Shown here: positions 45,283 to 54,158 of the stretch, piece after piece
How the letters are laid out: each line of letters starts with the position of its first letter
How positions within the stretch are numbered: the stretch's first letter is position 1
NCBI GenBank assembly: GCA_965247525.1
Contig: OZ252015.1
Location: 124,001-188,000, forward strand
DNA: 64,000 nucleotides
Source of the DNA: JAZKID01 sp965247525
GTDB taxonomy: Bacteria > Pseudomonadota > Alphaproteobacteria > Rhizobiales > UBA4765
Direction: 5' to 3'
Notes under the pieces: generated by a model
What the model was told of the DNA's origin: nothing
Database searches by the model: none
The model's input: the letters and a program-made list of their open reading frames with translations, nothing else
Translations under genes and position numbers: made by a program

Positions 45283-45666
45283 TTAGACCCGCTCAGGGGG
45301 TGCACGTGCTGGAGGCGCCAGTCTTTTATATGAAACTGAATTGTCTGAAATAAATAAACGCAAGCAAGCAATCGTGTAGAACACGCCAGGTTGAGGCAGG
45401 GCGCTCGTCTTAGGAAGGTCTGCAACACCAACACCGATTGAACAAAGGCCGCCCGTCACACAACATGTGTCGTGCTTGTCATTGTTGTTTTGCGGATCGT
45501 TTGCTGGTGAAGCGGTGCCATCGGGCGCGCAGAGGACACCAAGGCTCGCGAGCGTGACATGCTGTGCCGCCATGCGCGCTTGCGCGTTTGTGCCAACCAC
45601 GCCGATCATAAAAAAAGCGTAGGCAAAAAGTATTACAAAGATACGGCGCGCGATCAAAGAAAGCAT
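45283..45666 (-). CDS. DUF2946-like small exported protein
   Basis: 127 residues: N-terminal signal or membrane segment (VILFAYAFFMIGVVG), a middle with HDTCCVTGGLC, and the C-terminal RLAPPARAPP typical of DUF2946-like proteins that accompany copper and TonB-uptake genes. Function unknown. It lies upstream of the PCu(A)C-SCO1 pair on the same strand, 136 bases away, and is probably part of the same metal locus. Confidence 0.65.
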   Translation of the reverse strand: MLSLIARRIFVILFAYAFFMIGVVGTNAQARMAAQHVTLASLGVLCAPDGTASPANDPQNNNDKHDTCCVTGGLCSIGVGVADLPKTSALPQPGVFYTIACLRLFISDNSVSYKRLAPPARAPPERV

Positions 45667-45750
45667 GCCGCTGCTTTAAGCGCTAATTTTTAGGAGGTCA
45701 ATTCAGTGTAAACCGCAAGCTCTCAGAGGTGATAGCGAGGTTTAAAGTTT

Positions 45751-45825
45751 TGGCTCCTTGGGTAGGGATCGAACCTACGACCAATCGATTAACAGTCGAT
45801 TGCTCTACCGCTGAGCTACCAAGGA
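45751..45825 (-). tRNA. tRNA-Asn(GTT)
   Basis: Minus-strand cloverleaf: acceptor TCCTTGG/CCAAGGA, anticodon stem ATCGA/TCGAT around CTGTTAA (anticodon GTT), T arm GTAGG-TTCGATC-CCTAC, encoded CCA. Confidence 0.96.
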
Positions 45826-45999
45826 ATATCCGATAAGCGGACGGACTGTCATATCAGCCAGAATCAGATTTGTGAAGGCCTGCAAACCTCGCTTTTACAC
45901 AGGTTTTCGATAGCAGGCAATTTTCAATTCGCCGCCTCGTGCCATTTGACTTAAAACTGTCATAGGCTGCTGGCTTAAGGTGTCTGAATGGGAGTTGTC

Positions 46000-47733
46000 A
46001 TGCGCTTATCAATTATCGCCGTTTTGTCCGTTTTGAGTGCGCCATTGTGCGCGCAAACCATTTCGCCTATCAACCGCTCGGTTATTTTGAATGGTGCGCA
46101 TTTCGACGTCGAGCTTCAATTCGATCATGTTCTGCCAAGCACAGTATTGAAAGCAACGCTCAATGGGAAACCGCTGGCCGATGTGTTTGGCAAGAAGCCA
46201 GAGCAAAGCGACAAAGGCGATACACAGGACAGATCACGTTTCATCTGGCGTGATGTCAGCTTGAGTGATGCTGGCACTTACACGCTGGAGGTCGATGACA
46301 ACGGCAAAAAAACCAACGCGGTATGGACTGTGTTCGCTGCAAGCGAGCACAAAGCAAAAAATGTTATTCTGTTTATCGGTGACGGCATGTCAATGGCGCA
46401 CCGCACTGCCGCGCGTATTTTGAGCAAAGGTATTACCGGGGGAAAGCTAGCGGGCGAATTGGCGATGGACGAAATGCCAGGCATGGCATTGGTGTCGACG
46501 CTTGCGGCAAATTCCATCTCAACAGATTCTGCAAACACCGCGACCGCTTACACCACAGGTGCCAAAGCGCCTGTCAGCGCGCTCGGTGTTTTTGAAGACG
46601 ATACCAAAGACCCGTTCGACAACCCGAAAATGGAAACGCTGGGAAGCATTGCCAAACGCAAAGGCCTGAGCGTGGGCATAATTACGGACGCTGAAGTGAC
46701 GGATGCAACGCCTGCGGCAATGTATGGCCATAGCAGCGACCGTTCAGAGGCCAGCCATCTTCTCGAAGAGTTACTGGCTCTCAAACCCGATGTCGTGATG
46801 GGCGGCGGTATGGTGCGCTTTCAGCCGCAATCGGTCGCAGACTCCAAACGCAAAGACGATATTGATGAGCTGGAAAAGTTCAAACAGGCAGGTTACACGG
46901 TTGTGCAAACGGCAGCTGAGCTTGCGAATGCCAATAGCCAGAAAATGCTACTTGGTCTTTTTGCCGCCGGAAATATGGATGGCGCACTGGATCGAAAATT
47001 CCTGAAAACCGGAAGCGTCAAGGAGTATCCAGATCAGCCGGACCTGACGCAAAAGCTTCAAACGTCTCTCGATATATTATCGAAAAACGACAAGGGTTTC
47101 GTGCTTCTGGCCGAAGCCGGTCTGATCGATAAATATACACATACGCTTGATATGGAGCGCGCGGTGTATGACACGATCATGCTCGATAATGCGGTGAAGC
47201 TTGCAAAGGAATGGTCGGCTAAAAACGGCAATGAAACGCTAATCCTCGTCGTTGCCGATCATGGCCATCCTGTTTCACTTGTTGGCACAATTAATGACGA
47301 CATGAGTAAAGAACCAGTGACAGCCATGCGCGAGCATGTCGGCACTTATGAAGAGGCAGGCTTGCCCAATTATGGTGCACCCGACAAAGACGGCTACCCG
47401 CCGCGCGTTGATGTCAGCAAGCGGATTGCTATTTTTTCCGCAGCAACACCTGATTATTACGAGACCTTCCGCCCGAAGCTCGACAAGCCTTTCAAGCCAA
47501 CTGTCGAAGACGGCAATGGCCACACCTATTCGGCCAACCCTGATTACAAGGACCAACCGGGCGCTATGTTTCGCGAAGGCATTTTGCCAAAAACATCCGG
47601 CGCTGAAGTCCATTCCGGTGATGATGTCGTCTTGACCGCAATCGGCCCCGGCTCTGACAAGGTGCATGGCCATTTGGACAATACAAATGTGTTCCAGATC
47701 ATGGTCGAAGCTTTGGGGCTAGGCGCAAAATAA
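46000..47733 (+). CDS. Alkaline phosphatase
   Basis: Periplasmic alkaline phosphatase of 577 residues that releases phosphate from monoesters. Start ATG 46000 has GGGAG at seven bases; an ATG at 45988 is rejected. A signal peptide (cut after APLCA) and an N-terminal domain of about 100 residues of immunoglobulin-like character precede the catalytic fold: NVILFIGDGMS, nucleophile Ser177 in TDSANTATAYTTG, GHSSDR, EAGLIDKYTH and VADHGHP metal ligands, with HSGDDV near the end. No Pho box could be identified upstream. Confidence 0.93.
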   Translation: MRLSIIAVLSVLSAPLCAQTISPINRSVILNGAHFDVELQFDHVLPSTVLKATLNGKPLADVFGKKPEQSDKGDTQDRSRFIWRDVSLSDAGTYTLEVDDNGKKTNAVWTVFAASEHKAKNVILFIGDGMSMAHRTAARILSKGITGGKLAGELAMDEMPGMALVSTLAANSISTDSANTATAYTTGAKAPVSALGVFEDDTKDPFDNPKMETLGSIAKRKGLSVGIITDAEVTDATPAAMYGHSSDRSEASHLLEELLALKPDVVMGGGMVRFQPQSVADSKRKDDIDELEKFKQAGYTVVQTAAELANANSQKMLLGLFAAGNMDGALDRKFLKTGSVKEYPDQPDLTQKLQTSLDILSKNDKGFVLLAEAGLIDKYTHTLDMERAVYDTIMLDNAVKLAKEWSAKNGNETLILVVADHGHPVSLVGTINDDMSKEPVTAMREHVGTYEEAGLPNYGAPDKDGYPPRVDVSKRIAIFSAATPDYYETFRPKLDKPFKPTVEDGNGHTYSANPDYKDQPGAMFREGILPKTSGAEVHSGDDVVLTAIGPGSDKVHGHLDNTNVFQIMVEALGLGAK

Positions 47734-47752
47734 ACATCTGAAAATCTGCCGC

Positions 47753-47829
47753 GGCGTGAAACGCCTTGGCATTTTTGCCTCAAAACAGTTCACAGGACTG
47801 TTTTGTCCGCTACGCGGCCGGCAAAAATG
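47753..47829. terminator. Nested inverted repeats between alkaline phosphatase and tRNA-Gln
   Basis: GGCGT-GAA-ACGCC (47753-47765) is followed after a few bases by a T-run and could terminate the phosphatase mRNA. Beyond it, CATTTTTGCC (47770-47779) pairs with GGCAAAAATG (47820-47829). These arms enclose AAAACAGT/ACTGTTTT and CCGC/GCGG hairpins, forming a three-way junction. The outer arm touches the tRNA-Gln CCA end, so the structure may terminate both converging units. Confidence 0.55.
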
Positions 47830-47901
47830 GCTGGGGGACTAGGATTCGAACCTAGACAGGCAGAGTCAGAGTCTGCAGTCCTACCGTTAGACGATCCCCC
47901 A
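47828..47901 (-). tRNA. tRNA-Gln(CTG)
   Basis: Minus-strand cloverleaf: acceptor TGGGGGA/TCCCCCA, anticodon stem GCAGA/TCTGC around CTCTGAC (anticodon CTG), T arm CTAGG-TTCGAAT-CCTAG, encoded CCA. Confidence 0.95.
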
Positions 47902-48048
47902 TCAGCCGAGACATGAGGCCATAAGCCCGCGATTGCCAACATATGTCAAGCCGCTGAAGAGTTTGTAAAGACCCGGAACAAAGGGCAAATTTGGTTTTCA
48001 ACTCGCCTTGGCTTATGCTTGCACTTAATTTGGTGCATGGTCCCTTAA

Positions 48049-49164
48049 ATGAACGAGAACGATAACAATATGAGGGATTTGCAAAGTCTTGCTGAGACAA
48101 CGGACGAGCCTGATATTGTTCAGGCTAAAAAATCGCAGGTTTATGCCACTCTCGATCTAGGCACAAACAATTGCCGCCTTCTTGTTGCCGTCGCTGATCC
48201 GCCGGGCTTTCGCGTGATCGATACATTCTCGCGCATCGTGCGCCTTGGCGAAGGTTTGGCAACTGACGGACGCATGTCTGAAGGGGCGATGCACCGCGCA
48301 CTTTCAGCCTTGCGTATTTGTCAGGAAAAGATGGCGCTGGCCCATGTCAGTCGTTGCCGTCTAATTGCAACGGAAGCCTGCCGCTCTGCCGAAAATGGTG
48401 CAGAATTTCTTAAAATGGTGAGGGACGAGCTTGGTCTTGTCCTTGATGTTGTCGACCGCGAAACAGAGGCAAGGCTCGCCGTTACGGGGTGTGAGCTTTT
48501 GATAGACCCCAAGGCAGACGCGGCGGTCATCTTCGACATTGGTGGCGGGTCAACCGAGCTTGCCTACATGTCACGCGAAAAGGGCCAACGCCCGAAAATG
48601 GTCAGCTGGGCATCGCTGCCGTTTGGTGTGGTCACACTGGCAGAAAAATATGGCGGCACGCATATCAGCCAGGAGCTGTTCGCGGAAATGGTCGAAAAGG
48701 TTGCAAGTGCGCTTGACACATTTCCGGAGCGTGAAAAAATCGCTCAACTGTCGCTTCATCAAAATTTTCACCTTCTTGGCACATCAGGAACAGTGACGAC
48801 AGTTGCCGGGCTTCATCTGGGTCTGCGGCGGTATGACAGGCGCCGCGTCGACGGGTTGTGGATGAAGGATCAAGAGGTTGCCGCCGTCATTGAGGAATTG
48901 CTGCTTTTGACGCTGGAAGAGCGGATGAACAATCCTTGTATCGGCCGTGAACGCGCCGATCTTGTCATTGCAGGCTGCGCCATTTTTGAAGCCATTCGTA
49001 ATGCCTTTCCGACAAAGCGGGTGCGCGTTGCCGACAGGGGTTTGCGCGAAGGCCTGCTGATTGAGATGATGCGCGAAGATGGCTATGAGCTGACCGACAT
49101 CAACGCGCCGGGTGTTCGTGCGGGCGATATGCGCATGAAGCGCGGATCAGGCAAGACGCACTAA
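48049..49164 (+). CDS. Ppx/GppA family phosphatase
   Basis: Exopolyphosphatase or pppGpp phosphatase of the actin-like ASKHA fold, 371 residues. LDLGTNNCRLLVA is the first phosphate-binding loop, then RLGEGL, ATEACRSAENG, and the second loop FDIGGGSTELAYM. It is the short form without the C-terminal HD-like extension. The substrate cannot be settled from the sequence. The gene precedes rlmE in many alphaproteobacteria; here a TadG-like gene is inserted on the opposite strand. Confidence 0.9.
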   Translation: MNENDNNMRDLQSLAETTDEPDIVQAKKSQVYATLDLGTNNCRLLVAVADPPGFRVIDTFSRIVRLGEGLATDGRMSEGAMHRALSALRICQEKMALAHVSRCRLIATEACRSAENGAEFLKMVRDELGLVLDVVDRETEARLAVTGCELLIDPKADAAVIFDIGGGSTELAYMSREKGQRPKMVSWASLPFGVVTLAEKYGGTHISQELFAEMVEKVASALDTFPEREKIAQLSLHQNFHLLGTSGTVTTVAGLHLGLRRYDRRRVDGLWMKDQEVAAVIEELLLLTLEERMNNPCIGRERADLVIAGCAIFEAIRNAFPTKRVRVADRGLREGLLIEMMREDGYELTDINAPGVRAGDMRMKRGSGKTH

Positions 49165-50301
49165 TTATTCCGTAATGCGCGCGCCGGCGCGGACAGTCAC
49201 TTTTAAATTGGTGATTTCTGCAGCTAGGGTATCCATTCTGTTTTGTATATCTGATGTCCCACCTCGTGTCATTGCGGGATAATTAATACCAGCCATCGGC
49301 TTCTGGCAGGTTTGTATTGTCGCATAGGGCCCACCATCTGGAAATGTTGTTGCTTTATTTCTGCTACAGGGATTGTTTTTATTTTGCGGCCCATCGATGA
49401 GGAAAACATAAAAACCATCGAATTGTGACTGGGCCCATCCCGAACAATAATTTGTAGTCGTGTCATCTAATCCTTGGTATTCATGATGCGCACCTTGAAA
49501 AATTATACCAATACGGTATTTCTTGTCTTGAAGGCTTTGCTCGCGCCCATCATTAAAATAGCCATTTTTAGAGCTGAACATTTCTTGAAGAACATTTGGC
49601 ATGCTCGTCCCGCCATGTGCGTTTTGAAACGGACGATGAATGCGTGAAAAAATTCCTTCTAAATTGTTTGTTAAGTTTGGTGAGTCCCATGAGGAGTTGT
49701 TTCCGCCCATATCAGCGCCGCTCCATATAGCTGACGCGTAAATAAGATCGCGCCCGTTTTGACGGCTACGAAGGCTCTGCATCAGATTTTGAACGGAATT
49801 GCTTTGAGATTCAAGTTTGCGATGCCAATCCTCATTGCCACACCCTCCATCCATTCCAACCACAACATCAACGGCTGCTGGGATTTCTTTTACGTTTGGA
49901 ATAGCGGTGCTTTTAATGGCGACAGGAATGTCATCACGCCCAAGAAAAGCAAACATTGGTGCTGTTTTGCCCTTGATCTCGACTGTGACAATTGCATCAG
50001 AGCTTGTAATTGTTACATCGTTATTATTGTCAAAATTTTCGTTGAACTCGCCATTTATGTAGGACGCATTGATATAATTTTTTGCAAGTTGGGTACGCTC
50101 CTCATCCGTGATATCTTTTGGCGACATGCCGGCAAGCGATGCGGAGTTGGCAATATCCTGCATTTTGGCCTGTACATTACCGTTTTTTCCAAACTCGATA
50201 CTGCCACCAATGACCAGCAACAAAATAGGTAAAAGCAGGGCAAACATAACAATCACATTGCCGCGGCGGTCTTTTGCGAAATTTAAAAATGCATTAACCA
50301 T
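49165..50301 (-). CDS. TadE/TadG-like pilus-assembly protein
   Basis: 378 residues: a basic N-terminus with one membrane segment, RRGNVIVMFALLLPILLLVIG, the TadE/G-like signature, then a long periplasmic part rich in Asn, Gly and Ser with VVVGMDGGCGN, FYVFLIDGPQ and scattered cysteines. It resembles TadG proteins, whose von Willebrand-like domain is degenerate here. No other tad genes are nearby, so it is an orphan. It is AT-richer than the flanking core genes and sits between ppx and rlmE. Confidence 0.75.
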   Translation of the reverse strand: MVNAFLNFAKDRRGNVIVMFALLLPILLLVIGGSIEFGKNGNVQAKMQDIANSASLAGMSPKDITDEERTQLAKNYINASYINGEFNENFDNNNDVTITSSDAIVTVEIKGKTAPMFAFLGRDDIPVAIKSTAIPNVKEIPAAVDVVVGMDGGCGNEDWHRKLESQSNSVQNLMQSLRSRQNGRDLIYASAIWSGADMGGNNSSWDSPNLTNNLEGIFSRIHRPFQNAHGGTSMPNVLQEMFSSKNGYFNDGREQSLQDKKYRIGIIFQGAHHEYQGLDDTTTNYCSGWAQSQFDGFYVFLIDGPQNKNNPCSRNKATTFPDGGPYATIQTCQKPMAGINYPAMTRGGTSDIQNRMDTLAAEITNLKVTVRAGARITE

Positions 50302-50370
50302 TGAACTGTGCCTTTATTGTTGCCACAAGGTTTCTCAACCATAAAATCAATGTAGATATACCTGTAAATT

Positions 50371-51030
50371 ATGAAAAGAATAAAAACAGCACGAGGAAGG
50401 CGTGAATCTTCCACACGTTGGCTTAACAGGCAGCTAAATGACCCTTATGTGCTGAAAGCCCAGAAAGAAGGTTATCGCTCAAGGGCAGCCTACAAGCTTT
50501 TGGAAATGGACGAGCGGTTTCATATCTTGAAACGCGGCCAGAAAGTGCTCGATCTTGGTGCAGCGCCGGGCGGCTGGTGCCAAGTGGCTTTGGCCAAGCT
50601 TGGTGAAACAGGACGGCTTGTCGCCATCGACCTTCTACCCATCGATCCCATACCTGGCGTTCAAATTTTCGAAATGGACTTTCTGGCACACGACACGCCG
50701 CAAAAGCTTTTTGAAGCGCTTGGCGATAAAGCCGATGTTGTCCTGTCCGACATTGCTCCCAACACGACAGGCCACAAACGCACAGACCATCTTCGCATTA
50801 TGGCTGTCGTCGACGAGGCGGCTGTCTTTGCAACAGAAATTTTAAAGCCGGGGGGCACATTCATTTGCAAAGTGTTTCAGGGCGGCGCCGGATCCGAGCT
50901 GATGCAGCGTTTGAAAAAAGACTTTGCAAACGTTAAACACGTTAAACCTCCTGCAAGCCGCGCGGAGAGCGCAGAAGTCTATTTCGTTGCCACAGGCTTT
51001 CGCGGACATGCGCCCGACCAGACTAGCTAA
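50371..51030 (+). CDS. rlmE: 23S rRNA 2'-O-methyltransferase RlmE (FtsJ)
   Basis: RlmE methylates U2552 of 23S rRNA with SAM. The 219 residues have SRAAYKLLEM, SAM motif VLDLGAAPGGW, LSDIAPNTTGH, CKVFQGG and AESAEVYFVATGF, so the K-D-K-E catalytic tetrad is complete. The N-terminal basic extension (KTARGRRESS) is usual in alphaproteobacteria. Confidence 0.95.
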   Translation: MKRIKTARGRRESSTRWLNRQLNDPYVLKAQKEGYRSRAAYKLLEMDERFHILKRGQKVLDLGAAPGGWCQVALAKLGETGRLVAIDLLPIDPIPGVQIFEMDFLAHDTPQKLFEALGDKADVVLSDIAPNTTGHKRTDHLRIMAVVDEAAVFATEILKPGGTFICKVFQGGAGSELMQRLKKDFANVKHVKPPASRAESAEVYFVATGFRGHAPDQTS

Positions 51031-51083
51031 GAGCTTTAACGCGTGCTAAGACCTGTTGCCAACTGATCGGTTAAGGAGTTGGC

Positions 51084-52574
51084 ATGGCTGCGTTTTTTGA
51101 AGGCCCGTTCGGGCAAGAATCTCTTACTTTTGATGATGTTCTTTTGCGCCCCGGTGCCTCGTCGGTTTTGCCAAGTGATGCCGATATTACCGCACGCCTG
51201 ACCAAAGCCATAACCCTCAAAATGCCGATTATTTCGGCGGCGATGGACACCGTCACCGAAGCACGCCTTGCCATTTCAATGGCACAGGAAGGTGGGCTTG
51301 GTATTATTCACCGCAATCTTTCAATCGACGTGCAGGCGGAAGAAGTCGCACGCGTCAAACGCTATGAATCCGGAATTGTCAGCTCGCCTGTAACAATCCG
51401 TCCCGACGCGACATTGGCGCAAGCTTTGGACCTGATGCGCAGGCACGGAATTTCAGGTCTGCCTGTCACCGAAAAAGGCGGTACGATCGCCAGCCGTCTT
51501 CTTGGTATTTTGACAAACCGCGACGTGCGCTTTGCCGCCGATCCGGCACAACCTGTCGGCGAGCTGATGACAAAAGACAATCTTGTCACCGTTTCATCCG
51601 GCGTGACACAGGACCATGCCAAAACCCTTCTTCACAAACGCCGCATCGAAAAACTGCTTGTAGTTGACGAGCATGGCAATTGCGTTGGCCTGATGACAGT
51701 CAAAGATATTGAGAAAGCGCGGCTGCATCCGCACAGTTCGAAGGATGAACAGGGGCGTCTTCGTGTCGGCGCCGCAACAACGGTCGGGGAGCAGGGTTTT
51801 GAGCGTTCATTACGTCTTATCGAGGCGGGGGTTGACCTGCTGGTTGTAGACACCGCGCATGGCCATTCGCAGCGTGTGATTGAGGCAGTGAGCCAGATTA
51901 AAAAACATGCGCCGCATGTTCAGATTGCGGCCGGAAATGTCGGAACAGGTGAAGGCGCAAAAGCACTGATTGATGCTGGCGCTGATGCAATCAAGGTTGG
52001 AATTGGACCAGGGTCAATTTGCACCACACGCATGGTTGCGGGCGTCGGTGTGCCGCAGCTTTCTGCCATATTAGAAGTTGTCGAGGCCGTTAAAAAATCC
52101 GGCGCAACTGTCATTGCCGATGGCGGCATTAAATATTCGGGCGATCTTGCAAAGGCACTCGCTGCTGGCGCAGATATAGCGATGATCGGCTCGCTTCTTG
52201 CAGGAACGGAAGAAGCGCCGGGCGAGGTCTTTTTACACCAAGGTCGCAGTTATAAATCCTATCGCGGCATGGGCTCGGTTGGTGCAATGGCAGAAGGCTC
52301 CGCAGATCGTTACTTTCAAGGCGATGTACGCGAGGCGTTAAAACTTGTTCCGGAAGGTGTTGAAGGACAGGTGCCGTATAAAGGGCCTGTGTCGGGCGTT
52401 TTGCACCAGTTGTCGGGCGGGCTTCGTGCGGCAATGGGTTATACGGGCGCCGCTACACTGAGCGATTTTACCGACAAGGCACGCTTTTCAAAAATTTCTT
52501 CTGCCTCTTTGCGTGAAAGCCATGTGCATGATGTGACAATCACGCGCGAAAGCCCGAATTACAGACTGTCATGA
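51084..52574 (+). CDS. guaB: IMP dehydrogenase
   Basis: GuaB oxidises IMP to XMP, the committed step to GMP. At 496 residues with LTFDDVLLRPG at the start, tandem CBS domains (about 95-200), the catalytic loop GPGSICTTRMVAGVGVPQ with its Cys, and YRGMGSVGAM, it is complete. A GGAG-type ribosome-binding site precedes the ATG. The stop overlaps the next ATG (ATGA). With guaA two genes on, it forms a GMP-synthesis operon. Confidence 0.97.
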   Translation: MAAFFEGPFGQESLTFDDVLLRPGASSVLPSDADITARLTKAITLKMPIISAAMDTVTEARLAISMAQEGGLGIIHRNLSIDVQAEEVARVKRYESGIVSSPVTIRPDATLAQALDLMRRHGISGLPVTEKGGTIASRLLGILTNRDVRFAADPAQPVGELMTKDNLVTVSSGVTQDHAKTLLHKRRIEKLLVVDEHGNCVGLMTVKDIEKARLHPHSSKDEQGRLRVGAATTVGEQGFERSLRLIEAGVDLLVVDTAHGHSQRVIEAVSQIKKHAPHVQIAAGNVGTGEGAKALIDAGADAIKVGIGPGSICTTRMVAGVGVPQLSAILEVVEAVKKSGATVIADGGIKYSGDLAKALAAGADIAMIGSLLAGTEEAPGEVFLHQGRSYKSYRGMGSVGAMAEGSADRYFQGDVREALKLVPEGVEGQVPYKGPVSGVLHQLSGGLRAAMGYTGAATLSDFTDKARFSKISSASLRESHVHDVTITRESPNYRLS

Positions 52575-53860
52575 CACCTGCCGCACGGCTTTCGGCCGCC
52601 ATCGAAATTCTCGACGACATTTCAGCGCGTCATAAACCCATCGCCAGCGCTTTGAAAGACTGGGGCAAGGCGCACCGATTTGCCGGGTCGGGTGACAGGA
52701 CTGTTATTGGAAATCTTGTGTTCGATGTTGTCCGCCGCAAAGGCTCGCTGGCATGGCTGATGCAAAACGAAAACGGGCGTGCGCTGGTTCTATCGCTGTT
52801 CGCAAAATTCTGGTCGACAGCTGAGAACCTAAAACAGATGTGTACAGGGGACGCACACTCGCCATCGCCGCTGAGCGATGAAGAATGGCAGCGTCTGAAC
52901 GCAGGTTTTTCAGCTGCGCCTGATCATATCCAGGCATTTCAACAGCAATGGATTTTTGACGCGTTGGGTAAAATCTATTCACGCAGTGACAATATTGCGC
53001 TGGGGCAGGCTCTTGCCGAGCGCGCGCCAATCGATATCCGTGTCAATGCACTTCGCAGCACGCGCGATAAACTTGTTCCGAAACTTGAACGCTTCAAGGC
53101 TGTCACATGTCCGGTTGCGCCAGATGGATTGCGCATTCCCTATGGTGCGACCGACCAGCGCAGCCCGTCGGTTGAAACGGATGATGCGTATTTGCGCGGT
53201 CTGTTTGAACTTCAGGACGAAGGGTCGCAGATTGTCTGCAAATTAATCGATGCATGGCGCACAGATCAGGTTCTTGATTATTGCGCAGGCGCTGGCGGCA
53301 AGACACTTGGCCTCAGTGTCCAGATGGACAACAAAGGCCAGATTATCGCAACCGATAACGACCCGCATCGCCTTGCGAAAATTTATGAACGGCTGAAGCG
53401 CGCGCAGGCACGTAATGTTCAGGTCAAGCGCATCGATGAAGTTGAAAAGGAAGCGATGCGTTTTGATAAAGTTGTTCTTGATGTCCCCTGCACAGGAACA
53501 GGCGCATGGCGGCGGCGGCCCGATAACAAATGGAAATTAAATACCGAAACACTGGCAAATCGTGTGCAAGAGCAGACGATGATTCTTGAAAAAGGCGCTG
53601 CGTTCGTCAAAGCCGGCGGACAGCTAGCCTATATCACCTGCTCCTTATTGCCCGAAGAAAACGAACAGCGTGTTGCTGCATTTTTGAAATCTGAAACGGG
53701 TCACAATTTCGATGAAATTGACATGGCGGAAAGATGGAGCCAATTATTTACAGCGCCGCTGCCGCACCAGCCAGTTGAAGGCGGGGTCGGCCTTTGCCTT
53801 TCGCCATCCACATCCAAAACCGACGGTTTCTATATAGCCTGTTTGAAGCGCAAAGCTTGA
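52571..53860 (+). CDS. RsmB/NOP2-type RNA m5C methyltransferase
   Basis: 429 residues: an N-terminal NusB-like helical region and a SAM domain with LDYCAGAGGKTLGLS, VVLDVPCTGTGAWRRRPDNKW (first catalytic Cys) and LAYITCSLLPEEN (second Cys). This is the two-cysteine pattern of RNA (cytosine-5) methyltransferases. The target, probably 16S rRNA, is inferred. The position between guaB and guaA is common in alphaproteobacteria. Confidence 0.9.
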   Translation: MTPAARLSAAIEILDDISARHKPIASALKDWGKAHRFAGSGDRTVIGNLVFDVVRRKGSLAWLMQNENGRALVLSLFAKFWSTAENLKQMCTGDAHSPSPLSDEEWQRLNAGFSAAPDHIQAFQQQWIFDALGKIYSRSDNIALGQALAERAPIDIRVNALRSTRDKLVPKLERFKAVTCPVAPDGLRIPYGATDQRSPSVETDDAYLRGLFELQDEGSQIVCKLIDAWRTDQVLDYCAGAGGKTLGLSVQMDNKGQIIATDNDPHRLAKIYERLKRAQARNVQVKRIDEVEKEAMRFDKVVLDVPCTGTGAWRRRPDNKWKLNTETLANRVQEQTMILEKGAAFVKAGGQLAYITCSLLPEENEQRVAAFLKSETGHNFDEIDMAERWSQLFTAPLPHQPVEGGVGLCLSPSTSKTDGFYIACLKRKA

Positions 53861-53927
53861 CTTGCTGCTCGGCGCCGGATGCAGCTATAAAGATTGCAAG
53901 CAGTGTATCAGGCGGGAGGGTTCGCAG

Positions 53928-54158
53928 ATGAGTTTTGTTAAACAGATTTTGATGTTTATTGCTATTCTCGCTGTCATTGTCCTTGGCCGTTATTATTATT
54001 TCGTGAATTACGAAACCACGCCTTTCGGCGAGGTGGGGCTTGGCCTTCATGATGTTATGCCGCCGCAGGTGCAGGCCTATGGTTGTAAGCGTTTGCATGA
54101 GCGGTTTCCAACTGAAATCCTGTCACGATGCGACGATGACAACTCGACTTCGCAATGA
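53928..54158 (+). CDS. Small membrane protein before guaA (76 aa)
   Basis: 76 residues: one N-terminal membrane segment (ILMFIAILAVIVLGRYYYF) and a soluble tail with VMPPQVQAYGCKRLHERFP and two cysteines. GGGAGG precedes ATG 53928; an in-frame opening to 53862 is not used. The stop overlaps guaA. Not recognised; the coupling suggests co-expression only. Confidence 0.6.
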   Translation: MSFVKQILMFIAILAVIVLGRYYYFVNYETTPFGEVGLGLHDVMPPQVQAYGCKRLHERFPTEILSRCDDDNSTSQ

